64,000 bases of DNA, taken from the NCBI RefSeq assembly GCF_011734195.1, contig NZ_JAANTH010000002.1:620001-684000 (forward strand), read 5' to 3'. Source of the DNA: Halobacterium sp. R2-5 (GTDB taxonomy: Archaea; Halobacteriota; Halobacteria; Halobacteriales; Halobacteriaceae). Positions 26,339-35,735 of this stretch are shown piece by piece (the stretch's first letter is position 1; each line of letters opens with the position of its first letter). Under the pieces are notes generated by a model that saw nothing but the letters and a program-made list of their open reading frames with translations, searched no databases and was not told the origin of the DNA. Position numbers and translations under genes: made by a program.

Positions 26339-26575
26339 CTATTCGTGGGCGGAGTCCCACTCGTCGGGCTTCGTGAAGTTCCCGCAGACGTTGCACTTGA
26401 TGCGGCGCATCGAGTCCATCGCGACGTCCACGGACTCGCAGTTCGAGCAGAAGTAGCCGTAGCGTCGCTCCCGGTCCTCGGTACGGTAGACCACGTAGAA
26501 CGTGCCCTCCTGGCCGCGCTGCCCCTCGTCCTCGGCGACGTACAGGGTTTCGTCGTCGCTCGCCACCGTGCGCAT
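26339..26575 (-). CDS. DUF5816-like small zinc-ribbon protein
   Basis: The 78-residue protein begins MRTVASDDETLYVAEDEGQR and has GYFCSNCESVD and then IKCNVCGNFTKPDEWDSAHE. Two CxxC pairs about 20 residues apart suggest a zinc ribbon. The sequence matches my memory of DUF5816, a haloarchaeal family. Function unknown, maybe nucleic-acid or protein binding. It is an isolated gene. Confidence 0.75.
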   Translation of the reverse strand: MRTVASDDETLYVAEDEGQRGQEGTFYVVYRTEDRERRYGYFCSNCESVDVAMDSMRRIKCNVCGNFTKPDEWDSAHE

Positions 26576-26666
26576 GTCTCCCAGTAGCCGACTCCCGCAT
26601 TTAGCCCTGTCCGTCCGGCCGCCGCCATCGAAGCGCTCTTCCCCGCTGCGGGACTCCGGTCGCCCA

Positions 26667-28013
26667 ATGGCGGTCCGGATTTTCCACTACTCCGATCTGG
26701 AGAACGTCTACGACACGCCCGCGCAGGCGGGCCGGCTGGCGTCCGTGCTCCGGAACCGGGGTGCGGCGCTGGCGGCCGGCTCCGGGGACAACACGGCGCC
26801 GGGCGTGCTCTCACTGGTGAGCGAGGGCCGGCAGGCCTTGGACCTCTACGACGCCGTCGAGCCCGACGTGGAGACGTTCGGCAACCACGACTTCGACTAC
26901 GGCGCCGACGTCACGAGCGAGGTCGTCGCCGACTCCCCGCAGACGTGGGTGTCCGCGAACGTCTACCGGGACGGCGACCGCGTCGGCGGCGTCGACCCGT
27001 GGACGATTGTCGACGTGGGCGGCGCGCACGTCGGCTTCCTCGGCGTGCTCGACGACGCCACGCCGTCGCTGAACCCGATGGCGAGCGACCTCACCGTCAC
27101 CGACCCCGTCGCGGCCACCCGGGAGGCCGCCGCCGAGCTCCGGGACGCGGGCGCGGACTACGTGGTCGTGCTCTCCCACCTCGGTCGCGGGGACGAGGAG
27201 CTCGCTGCCGCGACCGACGTGGACGCCGTGCTCGGCGGCCACATCCCCGCCGAGCGCGTCGAGCGCCTCGACGACACCCTGCTCACGCGACCCGGCTCCG
27301 GCGGCGAGGTCGTCCTCGAAGTCGACCTCGACGCGGGCGAGGTCACGCGTCACGTCGTCGCGGACGCCCCGATCTACGAGCCGGTCGCCGAGCGCCTCCG
27401 CGAGCGGATGGCCGAGACCGGCCTGAACGACACCGTCGGCCACGTCGCCGACCCGATGGAGCGCACGGAGTCGACGCTGTTCCGCGGGGAGTCCCGCATC
27501 GGGAACTTCGTCGCGGACGCCTACCGGTGGGCCGCGGGCGCGGACGTCGCGCTCCAGAACTCCGGCGGCGTCCGCGACGGCCCCGCCATCGAGGGCGACG
27601 TCACCGTCGCGGACCTCGTCAGCGTCGTGCCGTTCGAGGAACCCGTCTCCGTCGCCGAGCTCTCGGGCGCCGAACTGCTGGACGTGTTCCGCGGCGCGAA
27701 GGGCGGGTCGCTCGGGTTCGCGGAGCCGGACTGGTGGCACGCGCACGTCTCCGGCGCGGAACTCGCGTGGGACGACGCCGCCAGCGAACTCGCGGCGGCG
27801 CGCGTCGGCGGCGAGCCGGTCGACCCGGACGCCACGTACACGCTCGCGACCACGGACTACCTCTTCTACACGGACGACGAGTTCCCCGCGCTCGACGAGG
27901 CCCACCGCGTCGAGCGTCTCGACGTCCAGCACCAGGTGCTCGCGGAGTACGCGCGGAAGCGCGGCATCGACCCCGAAATCGAGGGGCGGGTCACGATGCA
28001 CGCCGACGACTGA
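26667..28013 (+). CDS. 5'-nucleotidase-type metallophosphoesterase
   Basis: The 448-residue protein has an N-terminal calcineurin-like core beginning FHYSDLENVYDTP, then GSGDNTAPG, the GNHDFDYG metal motif, VLSHLGRGDEE and VLGGHIPAE. The C-terminal half (about 260-440) has GNFVADAYRWAAGADVALQN and SGGVRDG, the nucleotide-binding domain of the UshA/5'-nucleotidase family. Unlike classical members it lacks a signal peptide, so it is predicted to act inside the cell. It precedes the PAC2 gene by 40 bases. Confidence 0.85.
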   Translation: MAVRIFHYSDLENVYDTPAQAGRLASVLRNRGAALAAGSGDNTAPGVLSLVSEGRQALDLYDAVEPDVETFGNHDFDYGADVTSEVVADSPQTWVSANVYRDGDRVGGVDPWTIVDVGGAHVGFLGVLDDATPSLNPMASDLTVTDPVAATREAAAELRDAGADYVVVLSHLGRGDEELAAATDVDAVLGGHIPAERVERLDDTLLTRPGSGGEVVLEVDLDAGEVTRHVVADAPIYEPVAERLRERMAETGLNDTVGHVADPMERTESTLFRGESRIGNFVADAYRWAAGADVALQNSGGVRDGPAIEGDVTVADLVSVVPFEEPVSVAELSGAELLDVFRGAKGGSLGFAEPDWWHAHVSGAELAWDDAASELAAARVGGEPVDPDATYTLATTDYLFYTDDEFPALDEAHRVERLDVQHQVLAEYARKRGIDPEIEGRVTMHADD

Positions 28014-28053
28014 CCGCGACAACGGATAAGGGGCTGGTCGCCGTCGTTCCCGT

Positions 28054-28818
28054 ATGGCAGACGACGCCTCTCCGCCGGCTCCGAAGGCGCGCCGCGACCC
28101 CGAGTTCAGGTTCTCCCACGACGCGAACCCCAGCGACGCGCTCGTCTGCGGGTTCTCCGAGTTCGGGCTCGCCGGGCTCACGGCCGCGGACTTCCTCGTC
28201 GACCACCTCGAACTCGAACAGAGCGGTCACGTCGCCGTCGACGGCCTGCCCGCGATCACGCCGTTCGAGAACGGCACGCCCCGCCACCACACGCGCTTCT
28301 TCTCGAAGCCGGACGTCGACGTCACCGTCCTCGTCGGCGAACTGTTCGTCCCGGTGTCGGTGTCGGCCGCGCTCAGCGACGCGCTCTCGTCGTGGCTCGA
28401 CGAGAACGGCGTCAGGGAGACCGCGGTGCTGTCGGGCGTCCCGGTCGCGCACGGCCCGGACGAGCACCGCACGTTCTACGTCGCGACCGACGACTACCGC
28501 GAAGCGCGGCTCACCGAGACGGACGTCCCGCCGATGGGCAACGGCTTCCTCGACGGCCTGAAGGCCGAACTGCTCGCGCAGGGCATCGACAGCGACCGCC
28601 GGGCGTGCGTGTTCACGACGCCCGTCCACGCGCAGGCGCCGGACGTCGAGGCCGCGATTCGACTCGTCGACGCCGTCAGCGGCGTCTACGACCTCGACGT
28701 CGACACCGGACCCCTGGAGGCGTTCGCCGAGGAAGTCGCCCAGCACTACGCGGAGCTGAGCGAGCGCGTCGAGCGCGCCGCCGACGAGGAGCGCCCCGAC
28801 GACCGGATGTACATGTAG
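28054..28818 (+). CDS. PAC2 family (proteasome-assembly-chaperone-like) protein
   Basis: The 254-residue protein has the archaeal PAC2 outline: ALVCGFSEFGLAGLTAADFL, then GHVAVDGLPAITPFENG, a strand VTVLVGELFVPVSV and ETAVLSGVPVAHGPDEHRTFYVATDDY, and MGNGFLDGLKAELLAQGIDS. Such proteins are thought to be proteasome-assembly relatives or ATP-grasp-linked; the role in archaea is not settled. It is single-domain and complete. It follows the phosphoesterase by 40 bases and may be cotranscribed. Confidence 0.85.
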   Translation: MADDASPPAPKARRDPEFRFSHDANPSDALVCGFSEFGLAGLTAADFLVDHLELEQSGHVAVDGLPAITPFENGTPRHHTRFFSKPDVDVTVLVGELFVPVSVSAALSDALSSWLDENGVRETAVLSGVPVAHGPDEHRTFYVATDDYREARLTETDVPPMGNGFLDGLKAELLAQGIDSDRRACVFTTPVHAQAPDVEAAIRLVDAVSGVYDLDVDTGPLEAFAEEVAQHYAELSERVERAADEERPDDRMYM

Positions 28819-28877
28819 GGTGAAGCGCGCGCCGAACTCTCCACGAGACACTTTACGCCGGGCGTCCCACACCGCGT

Positions 28878-29873
28878 ATGAAGCGCCGCGCCCTCCTCGG
28901 CACGCTCGCCTCGCTCGCACTCGCCGGCTGCACCAGCAGCGGCCCCGGCGAGCGCGTCACGGAGACGACGCGAACGACGACTCCGCCGACGACGGACGCG
29001 ACCACGACCGAGCCGAGCGCGACGCCGCCGGAGATACGCGACCTCGGTGTCCCCGTCGACGACGCGGACTGCCCGTTCGACGGGGACGGCGTCGAGCGCG
29101 TCGTCTGCTACCCGGAACAGACGGACGTGCCGCTCTCGCTGACGCCCGACAGCGACGAACTCGACCTGCCGACCGACCAGACGACGTTCGCCCTCGAGAA
29201 CGACACCGAGCACGCGTTCTCGTTGAACTTCTACGACTGGGGGCTGCACAAGCGCGTGGACGGCCGCTGGTACTACATCACGCCACAGGAGATTCCGGAG
29301 CCGCTGCACACGCTGCCCGCGGGCGAGACTCACGAGTGGACGTTCGCCGTAGATGACAGCGACGAGCCCTCCTCGGGGCCGGCCAGCGAGTCCGCGATCG
29401 ACGTCGTGGGGCTCGGCGGCGGAGCGTACGCCTTCGAGACGTCGGGGTGGTTCGACTCCGGCGACCACGAGCATCGAGTCGGGCTCGGCGCGCGCTTCCG
29501 CGTGAAGGGCGCCCCACTCGAACTGACCGCGCCCGAGGGACTCTCCGGGGCCCGAGACGGCGACTCGGTCGTAGTCACGCGCGACGGCGAGGACGCCGAG
29601 CCGACCGAAGCGTTCGTCGTCGCGCGCGTCGGGGAGGCCGGCGTCCCGTTCGAGAAACAGATCCACCAGCACGTCGCCGAACAGCTCGTCCGGCCGGAAC
29701 CGGGCCGGAGTCGGCCGCTACTCCGAGACGCGCTCGCGTTCTTCGAGGACGGCGTCGAGACAGTTCGCCTCGAGGAGGCCGGCGAGTTCGACCCGCCGTT
29801 CCCCCGCGACGAGCGCTACTACTTCGAGTACCGCGGCGCAATCTACGAGGCGGCGGTCGAATCTGTCGAGTAG
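28878..29873 (+). CDS. Twin-arginine lipoprotein of unknown function
   Basis: The 331-residue protein starts MKRRALLGTLASLALAGC, a Tat signal with lipobox, then a Thr/Pro-rich linker. The mature part is beta-rich, including LPTDQTTFALENDTEHAFSLNFY and a second part from about residue 185 (ALELT... regions) with GEFDPPFPRDERYYFEYRG at the end. No catalytic motif. Two Ig-like or related domains are the simplest reading. It probably sits on the cell surface, anchored by lipid. It is separated from the TrmB regulator by 49 bases. Confidence 0.72.
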   Translation: MKRRALLGTLASLALAGCTSSGPGERVTETTRTTTPPTTDATTTEPSATPPEIRDLGVPVDDADCPFDGDGVERVVCYPEQTDVPLSLTPDSDELDLPTDQTTFALENDTEHAFSLNFYDWGLHKRVDGRWYYITPQEIPEPLHTLPAGETHEWTFAVDDSDEPSSGPASESAIDVVGLGGGAYAFETSGWFDSGDHEHRVGLGARFRVKGAPLELTAPEGLSGARDGDSVVVTRDGEDAEPTEAFVVARVGEAGVPFEKQIHQHVAEQLVRPEPGRSRPLLRDALAFFEDGVETVRLEEAGEFDPPFPRDERYYFEYRGAIYEAAVESVE

Positions 29874-29922
29874 CCGACCGACGACCGCAGGCTAAAAGAC
29901 CGGGGTCACCGTGGGTGGCCGT

Positions 29923-30978
29923 ATGAGCGACGAGAACCTCCGCGAGACCGTACAGCGAGTCGGCGCGGGGTTCGACCTCGGCGAGTACGAGATCGAGGCG
30001 TACCTCACGGTCCTCCGGCACGGCGAACTCACCGCCAGCGAGATCGCGGACCGAACCGACATCCCCCAGCCCCGGGTGTACGACACGGTGCGCAGCCTCG
30101 GCGACCGCGGGCTCGTCGAACTCCGGGAGTCCAGGCCGATGAAGGTCGTCGCCATCGACCCCGAGGAGGCGTTCGCGGACCTCCAGTCGCAGTTCGCGTC
30201 GATGGTCGCCGACCTCGAAGACGCCTACACCACGCCAGCCCGCGACACCGAAGCCGTCTCGCTGGTGAAGTCCCGGTCGACGATTCTCCGGTACTTCGCG
30301 GACGTCATCGAGAGCGCGGAGTTCGAGCTCGTCTGCTCGCTCACGCCGGGGCTGCTGGAGCGCTTCGCCGACGACCTCGCGGCCGCCCGCGACCGCGGCG
30401 TCAGCATCGACCTCGTAGTCGCGCCGGCCGGCGACGCGCCAAGCCCCGACGGGTTCGACTACGACCGCGTCGCGACGAACGCCCGCGCGCGCCGGGGCGT
30501 CACCACGCCCGTCATCGCGGTCGCCGACGGTCAGTACTCCGTCTACGCGACCCAGGGCGCGGTCCGGGACGACCCCGAGAAGTACGGCGTCATCTTCAAC
30601 CGCTCCGCGCTCGGCTTCCTCGTCTCCGGGTTCTTCGGCACCGTCATCTGGTCGACCGCCAACGACGACCTCGCCGAGCGCGACGCCGCCGACATCGGCC
30701 TCCCGCGGACGTACGCGTCCATCCGGCGCTGCGTGAAGGACCTGCGCGCGCTCGACGGCGACGTGTACGCGACCGTCCGCGGCCGCGACGTGCTCACCGG
30801 CGACGCGCGCACCGACAGCGGCCGCGTCGTCGAAACGAAGTTCGTGGAGACCGAGGAAGTCGCGACGCTCGTCCTCGACACCGGCGACGGCGAGGTGGAG
30901 GTCGGCGGCCGCGTCGCCGCCTACGAGGACGTGGAAGCCCACGAAATCGCAATCGGGCGAGACAGCCCGCCGCAGTAA
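29923..30978 (+). CDS. TrmB-family transcriptional regulator
   Basis: The 351-residue protein has an N-terminal winged helix (about 15-85: [40 protein letters not shown]) then a phospholipase-D-like central domain (about 100-260) and a C-terminal beta-domain, as in archaeal TrmB sugar-responsive regulators. It would bind sugars or phosphates and control sugar uptake or glycolysis genes. No sugar transporter is nearby. The ATG at 29923 was chosen over a GTG four codons earlier because it begins [12 protein letters not shown], the usual family start. Confidence 0.85.
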   Translation: MSDENLRETVQRVGAGFDLGEYEIEAYLTVLRHGELTASEIADRTDIPQPRVYDTVRSLGDRGLVELRESRPMKVVAIDPEEAFADLQSQFASMVADLEDAYTTPARDTEAVSLVKSRSTILRYFADVIESAEFELVCSLTPGLLERFADDLAAARDRGVSIDLVVAPAGDAPSPDGFDYDRVATNARARRGVTTPVIAVADGQYSVYATQGAVRDDPEKYGVIFNRSALGFLVSGFFGTVIWSTANDDLAERDAADIGLPRTYASIRRCVKDLRALDGDVYATVRGRDVLTGDARTDSGRVVETKFVETEEVATLVLDTGDGEVEVGGRVAAYEDVEAHEIAIGRDSPPQ

Positions 30979-30994
30979 GCGCCAGCTCGCTCGT

Positions 30995-31846
30995 TCAGTA
31001 CTCGCGGACGCCCTCGTCCGTGACGACGACGTCCAGCAGCCGCGTCGGGGTCGCGTCGTACGCCGGGTTCTTCACGTCGAAGCCCTCCGGCGGCTCGCGG
31101 ATGACCTCGCTGGCGTCCCGGTAGTCGTTCTCGAAGCGGAACCCCTCGTCGACGAGCTTCGCGCTCGACCCCGTCACCGTCACCGGCGTCCCGGTGTCGG
31201 CCGCCGTCGCCACCAGCGGGTACGTCCCCACGCGGTTGTAGTACGTGTCCTCGACGATGCAGTCCATCCCCAGCAGCACGCGGTCGCACTCGCCGAGGTA
31301 GTACCCGGACGCGCCGTCCACGATGAGCGTCACGTCGATGCGGTCGATGGCCGCCAGCGTCCGCGCCGTCTTCCGACCGAGGTGCCGCGGCCGCGCCTCC
31401 GTCACGAACACCTCGAAGTGCTTGCCCTCCTGCGCCGCCGTCTCTAGGGCCTCCAGCACCGTCGACGAGTAGTCGTGCGTCAGCAGCGTCTGGCCGTCCT
31501 CGATGCGCTCGGCGGCCGCGGCCGCCGCCTCGTGCTTCCCCGACTCCACGCGCTCGACCACGTCGTCGATGGCCGCGGCCGTCACCTCCTTCGCCTCCGC
31601 GACCGACGCCGGCTCCGCGTCCCGCACGCGCTCCACGACCGCCCGCTGGGTCGTCACCAGCGACGCGTGCGACGGGCTCGCCCGCCGCAGCGCGTTGCTG
31701 TTCCGCTCCAGCGCCCGCACGTACTCCTCGACAGTCGGATAGTCGTTGTCGATGAGCTCCCGGAGCGCGCGAGCGGCCTTCACGGCGACGACCGAGGAGG
31801 AGTGCGTCCGCATCTCGCGAATCTCCTCGGCAGTCTCGTCTATCAT
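30995..31846 (-). CDS. eIF2B/ribose-1,5-bisphosphate isomerase-like protein
   Basis: The 283-residue protein follows the eIF-2B fold: an N-terminal helical part, then LLTHDYSSTVLEALETAAQ, then FEVFVTEARPRHLGRKTART and LGMDCIVEDTYYNRVGTYPLVA. In archaeal ribose-1,5-bisphosphate isomerases and MtnA the residue after THR/TH is a catalytic Cys; here it is Asp125, while Asp195 (GMDC) is kept. This argues for a regulatory eIF2B-like or non-isomerase role. The ATG at 31846 (MIDETAEEIREMRTHSSS) is preferred over a GTG at 31861. Confidence 0.8.
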   Translation of the reverse strand: MIDETAEEIREMRTHSSSVVAVKAARALRELIDNDYPTVEEYVRALERNSNALRRASPSHASLVTTQRAVVERVRDAEPASVAEAKEVTAAAIDDVVERVESGKHEAAAAAAERIEDGQTLLTHDYSSTVLEALETAAQEGKHFEVFVTEARPRHLGRKTARTLAAIDRIDVTLIVDGASGYYLGECDRVLLGMDCIVEDTYYNRVGTYPLVATAADTGTPVTVTGSSAKLVDEGFRFENDYRDASEVIREPPEGFDVKNPAYDATPTRLLDVVVTDEGVREY

Positions 31847-31974
31847 ACTGGATGCATCCACAGGTCAGTCCTAAGGTCTTCCGAAGTGAGCCCTCCTCCC
31901 TCTCGAGCGGCGCTGTGCGCCGCTCGCTCGGTCGTCGCCCTCACAGTCCACCAGGCCGTCGGCTGGCCGGTCGA

Positions 31975-32040
31975 CCACTGTACTATCGGCTGATTGGGCG
32001 GCCATCGTACTATCAGCCGGTGCGGCGGCCACTGCACTCG
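31975..32040. repeat. 27-base imperfect tandem repeat, about 2.4 units
   Basis: Unit 1 is 31975-32001 and unit 2 is 32002-32028, agreeing at 20 of 27 positions (shared core GTACTATC, GGCGG end). A partial third unit starts CCACTGCACT at 32029. It overlaps the 3' end of the short secreted-peptide gene. The repeat lies upstream of the zinc-finger gene and downstream of the eIF2B-like gene promoter. No other copy was noticed. Confidence 0.5.
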
Positions 32041-32168
32041 GTGTAGTTGCGGTCCGCGGTGGTGGAGTCGACTTCTGGTCCGAGCGGTTCGTCCGGCGAC
32101 GCCACCGGGCTGGCCAGCGGGAGCGCGAACAGCGATACGCCGAGGAGGACGCGGGGGGACGGACGCAT
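32013..32168 (-). CDS. 51-residue putative secreted peptide
   Basis: The complement encodes 51 residues: MRPSPRVLLGVSLFALPLAS is a good signal peptide (positive N-terminus, hydrophobic core), followed by PVASPDEPLGPEVDSTTADR and a short end with one Cys. It is small and may be chance, since the frame is only weakly supported by codon usage and the 3' end lies in a tandem repeat. A promoter for it would have to lie in 32169-32230, which also serves the divergent gene at 32264. Confidence 0.35.
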   Translation of the reverse strand: MRPSPRVLLGVSLFALPLASPVASPDEPLGPEVDSTTADRNYTECSGRRTG

Positions 32169-32263
32169 GGTCGCGGGTGCACGACCCACGGCTCGACCGT
32201 TTTAATGGGAGGTGTCCGCCATGTTCCGCGGCCGATTTACGACTGCACGTCGAACACTCCAGT

Positions 32264-32683
32264 ATGGTCGCCGTGTCGTACTACTGCCCGCGCTGTGGCG
32301 CCGTCGCCGAACTGGACCGCGACGCGTACCTCGCGGACAAGTCCGTGACGCCGTTCCCGCTGGAGGGGTGGACGTACGTCTCGCCGAGCGACGATTACGA
32401 GAGCGAGGGCGCGGACGGCGTGAAGTTCGTCTGCGGGCGCGATTCGGCGGACTGGTCGCATCCGCCGCGCGAGGCGGAGCGCGGCGAGGCCTCGACTGAC
32501 GGAGCGCGGAGCGACGCGACCCGCGACGAACCGGGCTGCGGGGAGCCGTTCTACCTGAACTTCGTGCGCTACGAAGACGGCGAGGAGGTTAGCGGGCAGC
32601 CCGAGTCCGAGTTCGTGCAGCTCGCGGAGGGGATGGCCCCCAGCGGACCGCAGGGGCCGTCCGGACCGGAGTTCTCGCGGTAA
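32264..32683 (+). CDS. Haloarchaeal Cys-rich zinc-finger protein
   Basis: The 139-residue protein begins MVAVSYYCPRCGAVAELDRD, has FVCGRDSADWSHPPREAE in the middle and GCGEPFYLNFVRYEDGEEV, then a Pro/Gly/Ser tail. Cys residues at CxxC, C..C and CGEP positions suggest one or two zinc sites. The family is haloarchaeal and uncharacterised as far as I know. A TATA-like CGATTTACG lies about 30 bases before the ATG. Confidence 0.65.
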   Translation: MVAVSYYCPRCGAVAELDRDAYLADKSVTPFPLEGWTYVSPSDDYESEGADGVKFVCGRDSADWSHPPREAERGEASTDGARSDATRDEPGCGEPFYLNFVRYEDGEEVSGQPESEFVQLAEGMAPSGPQGPSGPEFSR

Positions 32684-32773
32684 CGAGCCACCGAAACCGA
32701 CGCCGGGCGGCGGAAGAAGGCACTGGCCTGCGCCAGCCCGGACGTTATGCGCAACCGTCACGTCTTGTTATCC

Positions 32774-34135
32774 ATGGAGGCCGTCGACCCAGCGACCGGT
32801 GAGCGAATCGAGACGTACGACGACCACACCGAGCGCGACGTCGACGACGCGCTGGCGACGGCGACAGAGACGTTCGCGGAGTGGCGCGAGCGACCGATGC
32901 GCGAGCGCGAGGAACTGCTCGCAGCCGCGGGCGACGTGCTCCGGGAGAACACCGACGAGTACGCCGAGACCATCACCGAGGAGATGGGCAAACCCCTCGA
33001 CCAGTCCGTCTCGGAGGTCCAGAAGTGCGCGACGGCCTGCGACCACTACGCGGAGAACGCGAGCGCGTACCTGCAGGCCGACGGCCACCCGAGCCCGCCC
33101 GGCGCGGACGTCCAGACGGTGTACGAGCCGCTCGGCCCCGTTCTCGCGGTGATGCCGTGGAACTTCCCGTTCTGGCAGGTGTTCCGGTTCGCCGCGCCGT
33201 ACGTGACGGCGGGCAACGTCGGCCTGCTGAAGCACGCGTCGAACGTCCCGGGGTGTGCGCTCGCCATCGAGGACGTGTTCCGGGAGGCGGGCTACCCGGA
33301 GGGCGTCTTCCAGTCGCTCCTGATCTCCTCGGATCTCGTGGACGGCGTCATCGAGGACGACCGCGTACGCGCCGCGACGGTCACGGGCAGCGGCCCCGCC
33401 GGGCAGGCGGTCGCGTCCACCGCGGGCGAGAACGTCAAGAAGTCGGTGCTGGAACTGGGCGGTAGCGACCCGTTCGTCGTGCTCGACGACGCGGACGTCG
33501 CGGCGGCGGCCGAGACCGGCGCGTGGGCGCGCAACCAGAACGCCGGGCAGTCCTGCATCGCGGCGAAGCGCTTCGTCGTCCACGCGGACGTCTACGACGA
33601 GTTCGTCGAGGCGTTCGTCGAGGAGACGGAGGCGCTGACCGTCGGCGACCCGACCGACGACGACACCGACGTCGGCCCGCAGGCCCGCGAGGACCTCATG
33701 CAGGACCTCCACGAGCAGGTGGAGGCGAGCGTGAACGAGGGCGCGACCCTCGTCACGGGCGGCGAGCCGCTGGACCGCGAGGGATACTTCTACCCGCCGA
33801 CCGTGCTCACGGACGTCCCGGAGGGCTGCCCCGCGGACGCCGAGGAGACGTTCGGCCCGGTCGCGGCCATCTGGGAGGTCGAGGACGAGTCGGCCGCGAT
33901 CGAGAAGGCCAACGACACGCAGTTCGGGCTCGGCGCGAGTGTCTGGACGCGGGACCGCGAGCGCGGTGAACGCGTCGCACGGGCAGTCGACGCAGGCTGC
34001 GTCTACGTGAACCAGCTCGTGAAGTCCGACCCGCGCGTGCCGTTCGGCGGCGTCAAGGAGTCGGGCTACGGCCGCGAGCTCTCCGGAGCGGGCATCAAGG
34101 AGTTCGTCAACCGCAAGACGGTGTGGGTGGAGTGA
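32774..34135 (+). CDS. Aldehyde dehydrogenase, succinate-semialdehyde type
   Basis: The 453-residue protein starts MEAVDPATGERIETYDDH and has the NAD-dependent ALDH signatures: VLAVMPWNFPFWQVFRFAAP, the Glu in LELGGSDPFVV and catalytic Cys261 in QNAGQSCIAAKR, then PFGGVKESGYGREL. The start was put at 32774, as in related SSADHs; an in-frame ATG at 32747 would add nine residues before the family start. It probably oxidises succinate semialdehyde or a related aldehyde. Its stop overlaps the next start (TGATG). Confidence 0.9.
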   Translation: MEAVDPATGERIETYDDHTERDVDDALATATETFAEWRERPMREREELLAAAGDVLRENTDEYAETITEEMGKPLDQSVSEVQKCATACDHYAENASAYLQADGHPSPPGADVQTVYEPLGPVLAVMPWNFPFWQVFRFAAPYVTAGNVGLLKHASNVPGCALAIEDVFREAGYPEGVFQSLLISSDLVDGVIEDDRVRAATVTGSGPAGQAVASTAGENVKKSVLELGGSDPFVVLDDADVAAAAETGAWARNQNAGQSCIAAKRFVVHADVYDEFVEAFVEETEALTVGDPTDDDTDVGPQAREDLMQDLHEQVEASVNEGATLVTGGEPLDREGYFYPPTVLTDVPEGCPADAEETFGPVAAIWEVEDESAAIEKANDTQFGLGASVWTRDRERGERVARAVDAGCVYVNQLVKSDPRVPFGGVKESGYGRELSGAGIKEFVNRKTVWVE

Positions 34136-35715
34136 TGCGGGCGTCGGACCTCCTCGTCGAGTGCCTCGAACGCGAGGGCGTCGAGCACGTCTTCGGCGTG
34201 CCGGGCGAGGAGATGGAGGACCTGCTGTTCTCGCTACGCGATTCGGGGGTGTCGTTCGTCCCGGTGCGCCACGAGCAGGGCGCGGCATTCATGGCAGACG
34301 TCCACGGCCGGCTCACGGGCAACGCCGGGGTCTGCCTGTCGACGCTCGGGCCGGGCGCGACGAACCTCCTGACGGGGGTCGCGGACGCCCACCTCGACAA
34401 GAGCCCGCTGGTCGCGATAACCGCGCAGGGCGGGCTCGAACGACTCCACAAGGAGAGCCACCAGGCGCTCGACGTGGTCGGGCTGTTCGCGCCCGTCACG
34501 AAGTGGAACACCCAGCTCTCGGACCCGAACATCGTCCACGAGTCCGTGCGGAAGGCGTTCAAGCTCGCGCAGTACGAGAAGCCGGGCGCCACCCACCTCG
34601 AACTCCCGGAGGACGTCGCCGCCGAGGAGACGGAGACGCAGCCGCTCCCGCACCGCGAGCGCGTCGGCTACGGCGTCCCCGACGAGGCCTCGCTGGCGCG
34701 CGTCGAGGACCTGCTGGCAGCCGCCGAGCGACCGCTGCTCGTGGCCGGAAACGGCGCGGTCCGTACCGGTGCGGCGGCGGAGCTCCGCGACCTCGTCGCG
34801 GCCACCGACCTCCCGGTCGTCTCGACGTACAGCGGGAAGGGCGCTGTCTCGGACGCCGACGAGCACTCCCTGATGACCCTCGACTCGGGCGCGCACGAGG
34901 AAGCCAAGAGCGCGCTCGCCGAGGCCGACCTCGTGATTACAGTCGGCTACGACATCGCCGAGCACGACCCCGCGGAGTGGGGGCTCGGCGACGCCGGCGT
35001 CGTCCACGTGGACAGCGAGCCCGCGGAGGTCTACGAGGCGTACACGCCGGACGTCGAGGTGGTCGCGGACATCGGCGAGACGCTGTGCGCGCTCACGGAG
35101 TGGTTCGAGGCCGTCGACCGCACGTTCGACGCGGACTGGTTCGCCGACCGTCGCGAGCACATAGTGGAGGATGTCTCCGGCGAGCCCGCAGACGAGGCGC
35201 CGTTCACCGTCGAGGGCGTGCTGCCCGCGCTCCGGGGCGCGATGGCCGACGAGGACGTTCTGATATCGGACGTGGGAAGCCACAAGATGGCCATCGCGCA
35301 GAACTTCCCGACGTACGAGCCCAACACCTGCATCATCTCGAACGGGTTGGCGTCGATGGGCATCGCGGTCCCGGGCGGGCTCGCCGCGGACCTCGCGGTG
35401 GACGGGAACGTCGTCGCGGCGACCGGCGACGGCGGCTTCCTGATGAACGCCGCCGAGCTGGAGACCGCGACCCGCGTCGGCTGCGGGTACACCGTCGTCG
35501 TGTTCGTCGACGACGACTACGGCCTCATCTCCGAGAAACAGGAGGCGAACACCGGCGAGTCGTTCGGCACCGGACTAACGAACCCGGACCTCGTCGCGTT
35601 CGCCGAGAGCTTCGGCATCGACGGCTACCGACCCGAGACGGCCGACGAGCTCCGGGACGCGCTCGACGACGCCGTCGGCAGCGACATGGCGCTGATTGCG
35701 GTGTCCGTCGCGTAG
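34135..35715 (+). CDS. Acetolactate-synthase-like thiamine-diphosphate enzyme
   Basis: The 526-residue protein has the TPP-enzyme order: the catalytic Glu region in VRHEQGAAFMADVHGRL, the central FAD/helical domain with VAGNGAVRTGAAAEL, and the ThDP/Mg motif GDGGFLMNAAELETATR near the C-terminus. Similarity is to catabolic acetolactate synthase (AlsS) without its own regulatory subunit. It joins two pyruvates or acts on other 2-oxoacids. It is translationally coupled (TGATG) to the aldehyde dehydrogenase, so the two probably work in one aldehyde-producing and -oxidising route. Confidence 0.85.
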   Translation: MRASDLLVECLEREGVEHVFGVPGEEMEDLLFSLRDSGVSFVPVRHEQGAAFMADVHGRLTGNAGVCLSTLGPGATNLLTGVADAHLDKSPLVAITAQGGLERLHKESHQALDVVGLFAPVTKWNTQLSDPNIVHESVRKAFKLAQYEKPGATHLELPEDVAAEETETQPLPHRERVGYGVPDEASLARVEDLLAAAERPLLVAGNGAVRTGAAAELRDLVAATDLPVVSTYSGKGAVSDADEHSLMTLDSGAHEEAKSALAEADLVITVGYDIAEHDPAEWGLGDAGVVHVDSEPAEVYEAYTPDVEVVADIGETLCALTEWFEAVDRTFDADWFADRREHIVEDVSGEPADEAPFTVEGVLPALRGAMADEDVLISDVGSHKMAIAQNFPTYEPNTCIISNGLASMGIAVPGGLAADLAVDGNVVAATGDGGFLMNAAELETATRVGCGYTVVVFVDDDYGLISEKQEANTGESFGTGLTNPDLVAFAESFGIDGYRPETADELRDALDDAVGSDMALIAVSVA

Positions 35716-35735
35716 GCGCGCGGACCGGCCGCTGC

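Noticed and set aside
32747-32773. Upstream ATG as the start of the aldehyde dehydrogenase
   Set aside because: It would add nine residues before the family start; MEAVDPATGE at 32774 fits better.
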